From assembly GCA_017456145.1 (NCBI GenBank), contig JAFTJZ010000026.1:1-64000 (forward strand): DNA of 64,000 nt. The letters run 5' to 3'. Below are positions 44,783 to 53,218 of this stretch, piece by piece (position 1 is the first letter of the stretch; each line of letters opens with the position of its first letter). The notes beneath the pieces were generated by a model that was given only the letters and a program-made list of their open reading frames with translations, made no database searches and was not told the DNA's origin. The stretch is from Clostridia bacterium (lineage in GTDB: Bacteria > Bacillota > Clostridia > Oscillospirales > CAG-272). The translations under genes and the position numbers were made by a program.

Positions 44783-44811
44783 TTGACAGGATATATTTGA
44801 TATGCTATAAT
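44783..44811 (+). promoter_or_regulatory. Promoter of the alpha/beta hydrolase
   Basis: TTGACA (44783-44788), 17-base spacer, TATAAT (44806-44811). It is divergent from the minus-strand promoter at 44683-44711. Confidence 0.88.
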
Positions 44812-44861
44812 ATATAGTATTGATAACCAGATTACATATTTTTGAGAAAGAAGGCGCGAAT

Positions 44862-45851
44862 ATGAAAAAAACCACCAAAAAAATTATGATCGGATCGGCA
44901 ATCACGGCAGGCGTGGCAGCCGTTGCTGCGGGAGCGAGCGTGATCTCGCACACGATTACCAAAAAGCTGATGCAGGTTGCCCTGGATCGCAAGCAGCCCA
45001 AGATGCCGCAAAAGGCACAGAACAGCATGATGGGCGCGAGCAACATTGATCTGAGTGCTGTGATTGATGGAAATCGTGCAGCCGTTGAAAGGCTTGAGCA
45101 GGGGGTAACGCAAACGGCCGAGATCGTCAGCTTTGACGGGACCCCGCTGACGGGTCACTTTGTCGCGTGTGAGCAGCCACGTCGTATTCTTGTTGCCATG
45201 CACGGCTGGCGCTCCTCCTGGTCGAACGACTTTGCGGCGATTGCAGATTTCTGGAAACAGAGCGGCTGCAGCGTTCTTTATGCGGAGCAAAGGGGACAGA
45301 ACAACAGCGGCGGTGACTATATGGGTTTTGGTCTTCTGGAACGGTATGACTGCCTGGAATGGGTCAAATGGGTCAATGAAACCGTTAATCCCGAACGCCT
45401 CCCCATATATCTTTGCGGCATTTCCATGGGCGCTACCAGCGTATTGATGGCGAGCGGCTTGGCGCTGCCCGACAATGTACACGGGGTGATGGCGGATTGC
45501 GGCTTTACCTCTCCCGAGGCGATCTGGCGTCAGGTGGTAGAGAAGAATTTCCGCCTGTCCTATAAGGTCAGAGCGGCGACGGCCGAGAAGATCTGCCGCC
45601 AGAAGATCCATATGGGTGCCAATGACGTCAGCACGATAGACGTGCTCAGGGAAGGGCATTTGCCTGTTCTGTTTGTCCACGGCAGCGACGATCATTTTGT
45701 CCCTGTCGAGATGACGTTTGAAAACTATAAGGCGTGCGCGGCACCCAAGCGCCTGCTGATCGTACCCGGTGCTGAGCACGGATTGAGCTATTTTATCGAC
45801 AAGGAAAGCTACGAGGCGGCCTCTACCGCTTTTTGGAAGGATTTTGATTGA
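44862..45851 (+). CDS. Membrane-anchored alpha/beta hydrolase
   Basis: 329-residue serine hydrolase with an N-terminal hydrophobic anchor (about residues 8-32). The nucleophile elbow GISMGATS, an Asp in VHGSDDHFVP and His in PGAEHGLSY form the triad; AMHGWRSSWSNDF supplies the oxyanion region. This pattern is common in the YheT/BAAT-like esterases of Firmicutes. ATG 44862 has AGAAGG upstream. Monocistronic by its promoter and following promoter at 45890. Substrate unknown. Confidence 0.88.
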   Translation: MKKTTKKIMIGSAITAGVAAVAAGASVISHTITKKLMQVALDRKQPKMPQKAQNSMMGASNIDLSAVIDGNRAAVERLEQGVTQTAEIVSFDGTPLTGHFVACEQPRRILVAMHGWRSSWSNDFAAIADFWKQSGCSVLYAEQRGQNNSGGDYMGFGLLERYDCLEWVKWVNETVNPERLPIYLCGISMGATSVLMASGLALPDNVHGVMADCGFTSPEAIWRQVVEKNFRLSYKVRAATAEKICRQKIHMGANDVSTIDVLREGHLPVLFVHGSDDHFVPVEMTFENYKACAAPKRLLIVPGAEHGLSYFIDKESYEAASTAFWKDFD

Positions 45852-45889
45852 ATTTTTTCAAAAATATGCGAAAAAAATGAAAAAATCTA

Positions 45890-45919
45890 TTGACAAGCCC
45901 CTATATTTTGTGGTATAAT
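45890..45919 (+). promoter_or_regulatory. Promoter of the rplU operon
   Basis: TTGACA (45890-45895), 18-base spacer, TATAAT (45914-45919). Confidence 0.85.
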
Positions 45920-45924
45920 ATTCT

Positions 45925-46000
45925 GCCGCATAATGCTGGGATAAAGAAGAACTCCGCGTTCTCCCCACGCTTTAGCGAGTCTTATGTGAAAGAGAGGTGC
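45925..46000 (+). ncRNA. Possible L21 leader
   Basis: A structured-looking leader of about 75 bases between the promoter and rplU. Firmicutes often carry an autoregulatory L21 leader here. I could not confirm the consensus by eye; the call rests mainly on position. Confidence 0.35.
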
Positions 46001-46005
46001 TTTTC

Positions 46006-46317
46006 GTGTTTGCTATTATCGAAACCGGCGGAAAGCAGTACAAGGTAATCGAGCAGGACATTATTTTTGTCGAAAAGCTCAATGTCAATGAAGAGGACGA
46101 GATCGTCTTCGACCGCGTCGTCGCTCTGTCCGACGAGAACGGATTCAAGGCAGGTGCTCCCGTGGTTGACGGTGCAAAGGTCACTGCCAAGGTGCTCAAG
46201 AACGGCAAGGGTAAGAAAATCTACGTTCTGAAGTACAAGTCCAAGAAGAACGAGAAGAAGAAGATGGGTCACAGACAGCCCTACACGAAGGTTCAGATCG
46301 TAAAGATCGAGGCTTGA
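46006..46317 (+). CDS. rplU: 50S ribosomal protein L21
   Basis: Ribosomal protein of the large subunit, 103 residues. It opens [13 protein letters not shown] and ends with the basic [19 protein letters not shown] segment typical of L21. A GTG start at 46006 is used, with AGAGAGG 8 bases before it; an upstream in-frame GTG at 45997 overlaps that site. First gene of rplU-prp-rpmA. Confidence 0.95.
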   Translation: MFAIIETGGKQYKVIEQDIIFVEKLNVNEEDEIVFDRVVALSDENGFKAGAPVVDGAKVTAKVLKNGKGKKIYVLKYKSKKNEKKKMGHRQPYTKVQIVKIEA

Positions 46318-46344
46318 GTGGCACGTCCGACATGATTTGACGTC

Positions 46345-46707
46345 ATGACGAAAATTGTGTTTTTCCGAGAAAACGGTCATTTTTACGGCTTTGAAGAGCA
46401 GGGGCATACAGGCTTTGGCGAATCGGGGAACGATATTCTCTGCGCCGCGCTCAGTGCCATGACCATGCTGATCATCAATACTCTGGAGATTTCCTATGCC
46501 GCCGATGTGGATTACCAGATCGACGAGGGCGCAACCAACATCAAGGTGCGCTGTGCCGCGGCTCTCCCGCGCTGTGAGGCGAACGGGCAGAAGAATTATG
46601 CGGTATCGGGGCTCTTCCAAGGATATTTTTATCAGCTCAACGACCTCACCGAGGAGTATTATGACTACCTTGAGGTGGACGTTGTGGATCAGCCCTACGT
46701 AAAATAA
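46345..46707 (+). CDS. prp: Ribosomal-processing cysteine protease Prp
   Basis: Removes the N-terminal extension of ribosomal protein L27, as shown in Staphylococcus. The catalytic His21 and Cys33 are in GHTGFGESGNDILCAALSAM, exactly the family pattern. Length 120. It lies between rplU and rpmA, its normal place in Firmicutes. The L27 product here carries the matching cleavage extension. Confidence 0.93.
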   Translation: MTKIVFFRENGHFYGFEEQGHTGFGESGNDILCAALSAMTMLIINTLEISYAADVDYQIDEGATNIKVRCAAALPRCEANGQKNYAVSGLFQGYFYQLNDLTEEYYDYLEVDVVDQPYVK

Positions 46708-46797
46708 GCAAAAAATGATCGGCTCCGCCCCGCGTTTTTGAAAGAAAACGCACTTTCCCTTCGTGGGAAAGACACCAATTTAAGGAGGTAACGAATA

Positions 46798-47076
46798 ATG
46801 TTAAAGCTCAGTTTACAGTTCTTTGCTCACAAGAAGGGCGTTGGTTCTACCAAGAACGGCCGCGACAGCGAATCCAAGCGCCTTGGCGTAAAGAAGGCTG
46901 ACGGTCAGAGTGTCCGCGCCGGCAATATCATCATCAGACAGAGAGGCACGTCCGTGCATCCCGGTAACAACGTAGGCATCGGCTCCGATGACACGCTGTT
47001 TGCTCTGATCGACGGTAAGGTCAAGTTCGAGCAGAAGACCAAGAGCAAGAAACAGGTCAGCGTCTACGCTGAGTAA
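46798..47076 (+). CDS. rpmA: 50S ribosomal protein L27 with N-terminal extension
   Basis: 92 residues. The first nine residues MLKLSLQFF precede [15 protein letters not shown], so the mature protein would begin at Ala10 after Prp cleavage. The extension keeps L27 out of active ribosomes until processed, by analogy with Staphylococcus. AAGGAGG precedes the ATG. The gap after prp holds small hairpins (GCGTTTT/AAAACGC; CTTTCCC/GGGAAAG at 46732-46778), and a terminator follows the gene. Confidence 0.95.
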   Translation: MLKLSLQFFAHKKGVGSTKNGRDSESKRLGVKKADGQSVRAGNIIIRQRGTSVHPGNNVGIGSDDTLFALIDGKVKFEQKTKSKKQVSVYAE

Positions 47077-47093
47077 TATTGCTTTGCAGAAAT

Positions 47094-47123
47094 GAGGATG
47101 TGCCTGTGTGCCATCCTCTTTTT
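47094..47123 (+). terminator. Terminator after rpmA
   Basis: GAGGATG (47094-47100) pairs with CATCCTC (47112-47118), followed by T5. Confidence 0.85.
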
Positions 47124-47176
47124 GCTTATTTTTCGTGGAAATATTTCCCGTGGGAGACCGCAAGGGGTATACATAT

Positions 47177-48259
47177 ATGAAACATTATATCCATCTGTTT
47201 TTTATCATTCTCTTGCTGCTTTATCTGGTGAGCTGCGGCGAGGAGACGGTAGATCCGTTCGAGGACATCACGCTCACCGTGCAGCAGGAGCTGACGCTGG
47301 CAACCAATGCGCCGCCCCCCGCTGCCGGGGCCTTTCTCCCGGATGCGTTGCGCGAGATGCTGAAGGAGCGCGAGATCACGGTCAGCTACGCCGAGCCGCT
47401 TTCCGTCACGGCGCTGGGGCAGCAGACGGCGTACCTTTGTCTGCGTGCACCAAACGGAGATACGCGGATGCTTTCCGTTCCATATCAGGGAATCTACGAC
47501 ACCATTCCCCCGACCGTGACCGGCTTGCGCGATCGTTCGGCCTTGTGCGGTGAAGGGGTGATGCTGAGGGACGGCATTCAGGTGATCGACAACTGTCTTG
47601 GTGAGGTGACGCTGACTGTGGATGGCTCCTCGGTGGACAACACGCGGCAGGGCGTTTATGAGGTGATTTATACTGCGGTGGACGCGGCAGGGAATACGGC
47701 AACCTTTACCTCTCCCGTTTATATTTATGAGGTTGCGGTGACCGAGGCGCAGCTGATGGAGAAGATCGATCCCTTGCTTGACCGTATCATAACGGAAGGT
47801 ATGAGCAAGGAGGAGATCTGCCGCGGGATTTACGCGACCGTACAGGCATCGTTGTACTACGTTGCCGATGCGGACAAGTCCGATTGGATGCGAGCGGCGT
47901 ATACCTCGCTGTTCGTCACGGGGAGTGGAGATTGCTTTTCCTATTTTGCCGCTGCCAAGGCGCTTTTACATCGTGCGGGGATCGAATACATTGAAATTCA
48001 ACGCAGTGAGGGGTATACACAGGATACGCATTATTGGCTGCTGGTCAACATAGCCGAGCCGGGGCAGGCAGCAAGGTGGTATTATTTTGATCCTACCGAG
48101 TTGCGAAACGATGACTATAATCACAGCGGTTGCCTTTTGACAGCGGAGCAGGTGGGGGCGTATAATCGCGTGCGTCCGCATTTTTATCAGCACGATACGT
48201 CTTCACTGCCGCCCATATGCGAGCAGGTTATCACACCCACGCCCGAGCTTGGTTATTGA
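47177..48259 (+). CDS. Lipoprotein with Ig-like and transglutaminase-like domains
   Basis: Signal peptide with lipobox LVSC and Cys20. A bacterial Ig-like domain (about residues 115-200; YEVIYTAVDAAGNTAT) is followed by a transglutaminase-like core with the triad Cys in GSGDCFSYF, His in DTHYWLLV and Asp in YYFDPTE. It is exposed on the cell surface and may act as a protease, amidase or cross-linking enzyme on wall components. ATG 47177 follows CAAGGGG. It lies 10 bases into the stretch shared with the adenylation gene's start and appears to open the dlt-like locus. Confidence 0.82.
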   Translation: MKHYIHLFFIILLLLYLVSCGEETVDPFEDITLTVQQELTLATNAPPPAAGAFLPDALREMLKEREITVSYAEPLSVTALGQQTAYLCLRAPNGDTRMLSVPYQGIYDTIPPTVTGLRDRSALCGEGVMLRDGIQVIDNCLGEVTLTVDGSSVDNTRQGVYEVIYTAVDAAGNTATFTSPVYIYEVAVTEAQLMEKIDPLLDRIITEGMSKEEICRGIYATVQASLYYVADADKSDWMRAAYTSLFVTGSGDCFSYFAAAKALLHRAGIEYIEIQRSEGYTQDTHYWLLVNIAEPGQAARWYYFDPTELRNDDYNHSGCLLTAEQVGAYNRVRPHFYQHDTSSLPPICEQVITPTPELGY

Positions 48260-48269
48260 GAGGAATATG

Positions 48270-49811
48270 ATGAGAATAAAAAACATTTTGCAATATCTTG
48301 AGAATACGGCGGCGCGTCTTGAAGATAAGATCGCATTTTCGTCGGGGATCGGAGAGGAGACGCTGACCTTCTCCTCGCTGCTCGAATACGCACGCGCGAT
48401 CGGGTCGGCACTGCTGTCCCGCGGGCTGCGTGGGGCGCGGATCGCTCTTTGGATGGATCGACGTCCCGCTGCGCTTGCTGCCATGTTTGGTATATGGTAT
48501 GCGGGCGCGTGCAGCATCGTTTTGGACAGTGCCATGCCGCGCTCTCGTATGACGGATATGCTGCAGCGCTCGCAAGCTGCGCTGATCGTTGCAGATGCGG
48601 ACCATCTGGTCGATGCAGCCGCATTGGAGATTCCAACGGTTACATATGATGAAATCGTACAGAGTGAGGAGGACACGGCCGCACTTATGGCGGTTCGTGC
48701 TGCGCAGATTGACACCGATCCTCTTTATATGGTGTTTACCTCAGGCTCAACGGGGACACCCAAGGGAGTCGTAGCCTGTCACCGCTCGGTGATTGATTAC
48801 GCCGAGGCTTTGCTGCCGGCAATCGGTGTGCAGGAGGACGACGTGCTGGGATGTCAGTCGCCGCTTTATTTTGACGCACCGCTCAAGGAGATCCTTTCGA
48901 CCATCGTACGCGGCGCGACCACCTATCTCATTCCACGTCGCTGTTTTTCGTTTCCCATGCTGCTGTTGGACTACTTGGAAAAGCAGCGGGTAACGGTGGT
49001 TTGCTGGGTGGTCTCTGCCTTTTTGCAGATCTCGGCACTCGGTGCGCTGGAAAAATATCCGCCAAGGACGCTGAGAATTGTGGTATTTGGCAGCGAGGTC
49101 TTCCCGCGTGACCATTACGATCGGTGGCGTCGGGCGCTGCCCGAGGCGACCTTTTATCAGCTTTACGGTCCGACTGAGGCGACGGGGATGTCCTGCATCT
49201 GGCGGGCAGATCGTTCGCTTGAGATCGGAGAGAAAATTCCCATTGGCGCGGCACTGGACAATACCGATGCCATGCTGATCAGCGAGCATGGGGCGCGCAT
49301 CGCCCCTTTAGTGGGGCGCGAGAGCGATGAAGGAGAGCTGTACCTGCGTGGGACTTGTGTGACGCTCGGTTACGATCACGCCCCCGCAGAGACAGCAGCG
49401 GCTTTTGTACAGAATCCGCTGCAGACGGCATATCCCGAGATCGTCTACAAAACAGGCGATCTTGCTCGCTATAATGCATATGGTGAATTGATTTTCCTTG
49501 GTCGCCGCGATGCCCAGATCAAGCGCATGGGACATCGCGTTGAGCTTGGCGAGATCGAAGAGGTAGCCATGCGGACCGACGGAGTCACGGATGCTTGTTG
49601 CATTTATCTGTCCGATACGCAGGAGCTGCTGCTGTATTATGCGGGGACGGCGCAGGAGACATTTTTGGCAGAAGTTTTGCAATCGCGTCTGCCGCGATAT
49701 ATGCTGCCCACCCGCGTTGTGCGTCTGAACGCCATACCCCATACGCAAAACGGTAAAAAGGATCGCCATGCACTGCGGATGCTTTCCGCAGCACCGAACA
49801 CAGCTGGATGA
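48270..49811 (+). CDS. AMP-forming amino-acid/acyl ligase, DltA-like
   Basis: Adenylation enzyme of the DltA/NRPS type (513 residues). The core motifs are present: YMVFTSGSTGTPKGV (A3), YGPTEATGMS (A5), YKTGDLARY (A7), FLGRRDAQIKRMGHRVELGEIEE (A8, given in part) and QNGKKDRHA (A10). It probably charges the carrier protein encoded next. The substrate is undetermined: D-alanine as in DltA is possible but cannot be read from sequence. The start is ATG 48270 (AGAGGA 5 bases upstream); 48267 is an alternative. Confidence 0.85.
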   Translation: MRIKNILQYLENTAARLEDKIAFSSGIGEETLTFSSLLEYARAIGSALLSRGLRGARIALWMDRRPAALAAMFGIWYAGACSIVLDSAMPRSRMTDMLQRSQAALIVADADHLVDAAALEIPTVTYDEIVQSEEDTAALMAVRAAQIDTDPLYMVFTSGSTGTPKGVVACHRSVIDYAEALLPAIGVQEDDVLGCQSPLYFDAPLKEILSTIVRGATTYLIPRRCFSFPMLLLDYLEKQRVTVVCWVVSAFLQISALGALEKYPPRTLRIVVFGSEVFPRDHYDRWRRALPEATFYQLYGPTEATGMSCIWRADRSLEIGEKIPIGAALDNTDAMLISEHGARIAPLVGRESDEGELYLRGTCVTLGYDHAPAETAAAFVQNPLQTAYPEIVYKTGDLARYNAYGELIFLGRRDAQIKRMGHRVELGEIEEVAMRTDGVTDACCIYLSDTQELLLYYAGTAQETFLAEVLQSRLPRYMLPTRVVRLNAIPHTQNGKKDRHALRMLSAAPNTAG

Positions 49812-49832
49812 CGGTTAAAGGAGGATATTGAC

Positions 49833-50060
49833 ATGGAGACTGTAATTCAGATATTGCATCGTATGCATCCCGACGTGGATTTTACAAGTCGAACCCACCT
49901 GATTGATGATGGAATCCTGGATTCTTTGGATATCGTCACACTGGTGACCGAGCTTTGTGCCGCATTTGATATCACCATTCCCGCAGAGGAGCTGTTGCCT
50001 GATAATTTCAATTCCGCTGCGGCGATCCGAGCAATGGTCGAGCGGCTGGACGAGGTGTAA
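49833..50060 (+). CDS. Acyl/peptidyl carrier protein, DltC-like
   Basis: 75-residue carrier with the phosphopantetheine site Ser31 in DGILDSLDIVTLV. The acidic helical composition and size match DltC. It should receive the group activated by the upstream ligase and pass it to the MBOAT membrane enzyme. It starts 21 bases after the ligase gene, with AAGGAGGA, and its stop is one base from the MBOAT ATG. Confidence 0.9.
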   Translation: METVIQILHRMHPDVDFTSRTHLIDDGILDSLDIVTLVTELCAAFDITIPAEELLPDNFNSAAAIRAMVERLDEV

Positions 50061-50061
50061 C

Positions 50062-51681
50062 ATGGCTTTTGCGAGCGGATATTTTCCGTTATTTTTTGCG
50101 GTGCTGCTGTTGTTGTACTATCTGCTCCCGCGCCGTCTGCAAAAGGTCATATTGCTTTTCGGCAGCCTCTTCTTTTATCTTTTCTCCGGGTGGCAAAATC
50201 TTGTACTGATTCTGTGCATGAGCCTTGTTGCCTATGTGGGCGGACGCTCCATCGATCGAAAAGCAAAGCAGATCGAGGCGACGCTTGCCGCAGAGTCCGC
50301 ATGGGACAAGGCAAAACGAAAAGAATATCGGCGAATGGAAAAAAGAGGATTGCGTGCACGGATGTATGTTTCGGTCGTGCTGCTGCTTTTGTGCCTTGCT
50401 TTTTTCAAATATACCCCGGCTATGAGCGCGTTGATCGGGGGCGGGCAGGGAATCGAGCTTTTGTTTCCCATGGGACTGTCCTTTTTTACCTTTCAACTGG
50501 CAGGATATGTCATTGACGTTTTCCGCGGGAGCATCGTTTGTGAAACATCGTACCTGCGTTTTTGCTTGTTTTCCTGCTACTTCCCGCAGATGGTGCAAGG
50601 GCCGATCAGCCGATACGGCGAATTGACAAAAACGCTGTTTGCCCCGGTTGCTTTTGATGCAAAGGGGGTAAGTGGCGGGCTGTTTCGCGTTTTACTCGGT
50701 TATATCAAAAAATTGGTCATTGCCGACACAGCCATGATCGTCGTACAGACCATCGTCTCGGATGCACAAAATTATCGCGGTGCGGGTGTGGCAGTGCTGC
50801 TCCTGCTGTACAGCGTACAGATCTATGCCGACTTTACGGGAGGGATGGACATCGCGCTCGGTTGCTCCGAGATGCTTGGTATCCGTCTGCAGGAGAATTT
50901 TGATCATCCCTTTCGCTCGACCTCGGTAAAGGAATATTGGCGACGCTGGCACATTTCGATGGGACGCTGGTTTACGGACTACGTTTTCTACCCGCTCTCA
51001 ATCAGCGGGGCATCGCAAAAATTGTCAAGGCTTTCAAGGCGATTGTTGGGGGAGAACGTGGGAAAAAGAATCCCCGTCTGGATAGCGACGCTGCTGACAT
51101 GGTTGCTGACAGGCATCTGGCATGGTGCGGGGTGGAATTTTGCGCTGTGGGGGATTCTCAACGGCGTGACCATTCTGATCTCGCAGGAGCTGACCCCCTT
51201 GTATCGCCGTCTGGGAGTGAAATTTCCTCGATACACGGCGAGCGGCTGCCATCGTATTTTGAGCTGTGTGCGGATTTTTCTTCTGATGGGACTTTACCGC
51301 ACGTTGGACGTTTACCGCAGCGTACCGTTGACAATGCGGATGTGGGGCAGTCTTTTCGATCCCAAGGCATGGCGCCCGGCGGTGTCCGTGGATTTCTGGA
51401 CATCACTTGGGCTTGGCGTGCCGCAATGGATGCTGCTTTTGCTTGGCATTATCATGATGTATCTGCTTGGCAGAGCCACAAGGTCCGAGATGGCTGCCTC
51501 GGCAGCCAAATGGGCAAGCGGCAGCGAATGTGCGATCTGGGGCGCGACGTGGAGACAACGCCTTTGTGAACGACCGATCCGTATGGCGGTAATACTTGCT
51601 TTTATGCTTGCCGTCGTACTCATTTTCGGGCGTTACGGTTATGGTTATGACGCGTCGCAGTTTATATATAATCAATTTTAA
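50062..51681 (+). CDS. MBOAT membrane O-acyltransferase, DltB-like
   Basis: 539-residue polytopic protein of the MBOAT family. The catalytic His354 is in IWHGAGWNFALWG, and EYWRRWHISMGRWFTDYVFYPL is the family's second hallmark. About eleven hydrophobic segments are visible. In DltB and alginate-type systems the enzyme moves an acyl group across or onto surface glycans. ATG 50062 is used; the longer frame overlaps the carrier gene. Expected to accept the group from the carrier protein and hand it to the SGNH-like partner. Confidence 0.9.
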   Translation: MAFASGYFPLFFAVLLLLYYLLPRRLQKVILLFGSLFFYLFSGWQNLVLILCMSLVAYVGGRSIDRKAKQIEATLAAESAWDKAKRKEYRRMEKRGLRARMYVSVVLLLLCLAFFKYTPAMSALIGGGQGIELLFPMGLSFFTFQLAGYVIDVFRGSIVCETSYLRFCLFSCYFPQMVQGPISRYGELTKTLFAPVAFDAKGVSGGLFRVLLGYIKKLVIADTAMIVVQTIVSDAQNYRGAGVAVLLLLYSVQIYADFTGGMDIALGCSEMLGIRLQENFDHPFRSTSVKEYWRRWHISMGRWFTDYVFYPLSISGASQKLSRLSRRLLGENVGKRIPVWIATLLTWLLTGIWHGAGWNFALWGILNGVTILISQELTPLYRRLGVKFPRYTASGCHRILSCVRIFLLMGLYRTLDVYRSVPLTMRMWGSLFDPKAWRPAVSVDFWTSLGLGVPQWMLLLLGIIMMYLLGRATRSEMAASAAKWASGSECAIWGATWRQRLCERPIRMAVILAFMLAVVLIFGRYGYGYDASQFIYNQF

Positions 51682-51692
51682 GGAGGCGCGAT

Positions 51693-52739
51693 ATGAATCG
51701 TATCAAACGAATGGTTATCCCTGTTGTCGCCTTCCTTTTGACGGCAGCTTTGCTGCTGTTTATGGCGCAGTGTTTGCTGGTGCCGCACGATGCAAGCGCC
51801 AATCCCGAGGGGGCGCTGATCGGAGAGTTCACCGATGGATTTGGCGCGCAGGACGTTCTCTTTCTTGGCGATTGCGAGATCTATGAAAGCTTTTCTACCG
51901 TAACGCTCTGGGAGGAATACGGAATCGATGCGTGGCTCTGCGGCTCGCCGCAGCAGCTGATGTGGCATTCATATGCCATGCTCTGTCAAGCGTTCAAAGT
52001 CGGAACTCCCTCGGTCGTGGTTCTCGGCGTTTACGGCCTTCGTTACGGAGAACCGCAAAATGAGGCATACAACCGCATGGCGCTGGACGGGCTGATAAAA
52101 ACACCTGCGCTCGCCGCTCTGCTGAAGGATGCCATGTGTCAAGGCGAGAGTTTACTCTCCTATTATTTTCCCCTTCTTCGTTATCATGACCGTTGGGATG
52201 AGGTGACGGTGCGTGATGTGCAGCTGTTATTTACCAAGCAGACACCCGTATCATACAACGGCTATCTGATGCAATGCGGTGTGCTCCCCGATGCGGACGG
52301 TGTTGCCGATCACACGGGTGCGCTGCCGCTGACCGATTTAGAGTTTGGGGACATGGCGGTAGAATATTTCGACCGCATTGTCTCGTTGTGTCGGGAGAAG
52401 GGAGCACAGCTGATTCTTCTCAAAGCGCCGACGGACTCTTGGACGTACCCGTGGTATGAGGAATGGGAAAGCGCGACAGAGGCACTGGCCAAGACGTACG
52501 AACTACCTTATTATAACCTGCTTGAGGTCGCAGATAAAATCGGGCTGGACTACACGACCGATACATACGATGCAGGCTTGCATCTGAACGTATACGGCGC
52601 GGAGAAGACGGCGCTGTATTTCGGAGAAATATTGCAAAATGAATTTGACGTAACCGACCGACGGGGCGATGCGGTACGGGAAATGATATGGAAAGGAACG
52701 GTGATGCGGTATGAAGAGCAAAAGAAGAGCGTGGATTAA
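51693..52739 (+). CDS. SGNH-like / DltD-type surface protein with Cys at nucleophile position
   Basis: Membrane-anchored protein, one N-terminal span (about residues 7-28) and an extracellular SGNH-like domain. Where DltD-type and related proteins have Gly-x-Ser, this one has Gly59-Asp60-Cys61 in VLFLGDCEIYESF. The C-terminal Asp293/His297 pair is kept in YDAGLHLNVYG. It starts 11 bases after the MBOAT gene with AAGGAGG, as DltD does in dlt operons. It may use a Cys nucleophile or act non-catalytically. Confidence 0.78.
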   Translation: MNRIKRMVIPVVAFLLTAALLLFMAQCLLVPHDASANPEGALIGEFTDGFGAQDVLFLGDCEIYESFSTVTLWEEYGIDAWLCGSPQQLMWHSYAMLCQAFKVGTPSVVVLGVYGLRYGEPQNEAYNRMALDGLIKTPALAALLKDAMCQGESLLSYYFPLLRYHDRWDEVTVRDVQLLFTKQTPVSYNGYLMQCGVLPDADGVADHTGALPLTDLEFGDMAVEYFDRIVSLCREKGAQLILLKAPTDSWTYPWYEEWESATEALAKTYELPYYNLLEVADKIGLDYTTDTYDAGLHLNVYGAEKTALYFGEILQNEFDVTDRRGDAVREMIWKGTVMRYEEQKKSVD

Positions 52740-53214
52740 AAATACGGTATGGATGCTGCTGATGCTTGCGGTGCTTTGCACATTGTGCAGCTGCGCACAA
52801 GAGGAGCAAGGCGGCAGCAGGATCCCCTTGCAGCTGACCTTTCGTGAGACGGCCATCACGATCGGTGCTCCCGTTGAAACGCTGATCGGCGCGCTTGGGG
52901 AGGATTATACTCTCATGGAGGCTGCCAGCTGCGCGGGCATCGGCAAGGATTATGTGTATACCTATCCTTCATTGCGGCTGTATGTTTTTGCGCCCGAGAA
53001 CGGTGTGGCGACGGTGACCTCGGCTTGTTATACCGATGACGGCGCGTCGCACTGCGGTTTGACCATTGGCAGCAGCGCAGATGCCGTTCTGGCAGCCATG
53101 GGAGCGCCTGACGAGCAGACCGACAGCAGAATCACCTATCGGGACGAAGGTGTAACGCTGACCTTTACACTCAGGGAGGGGATGGTCAGCGCGGTGGTAT
53201 TGGCGGAGGAATGA
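52711..53214 (+). CDS. Small lipoprotein in the dlt-like locus
   Basis: Lipobox LCSC with Cys28. The mature part looks like two alpha/beta repeats of the kind seen in BLIP/SmpA-like domains (IGAPVETLIGALG and IGSSADAVLAAMG). Such folds often bind proteins. It overlaps the end of the SGNH-like gene by 29 bases, a sign of coupled translation. Probable accessory of the surface-modification system; role unknown. Confidence 0.7.
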   Translation: MKSKRRAWIKNTVWMLLMLAVLCTLCSCAQEEQGGSRIPLQLTFRETAITIGAPVETLIGALGEDYTLMEAASCAGIGKDYVYTYPSLRLYVFAPENGVATVTSACYTDDGASHCGLTIGSSADAVLAAMGAPDEQTDSRITYRDEGVTLTFTLREGMVSAVVLAEE

Positions 53215-53218
53215 TAAG

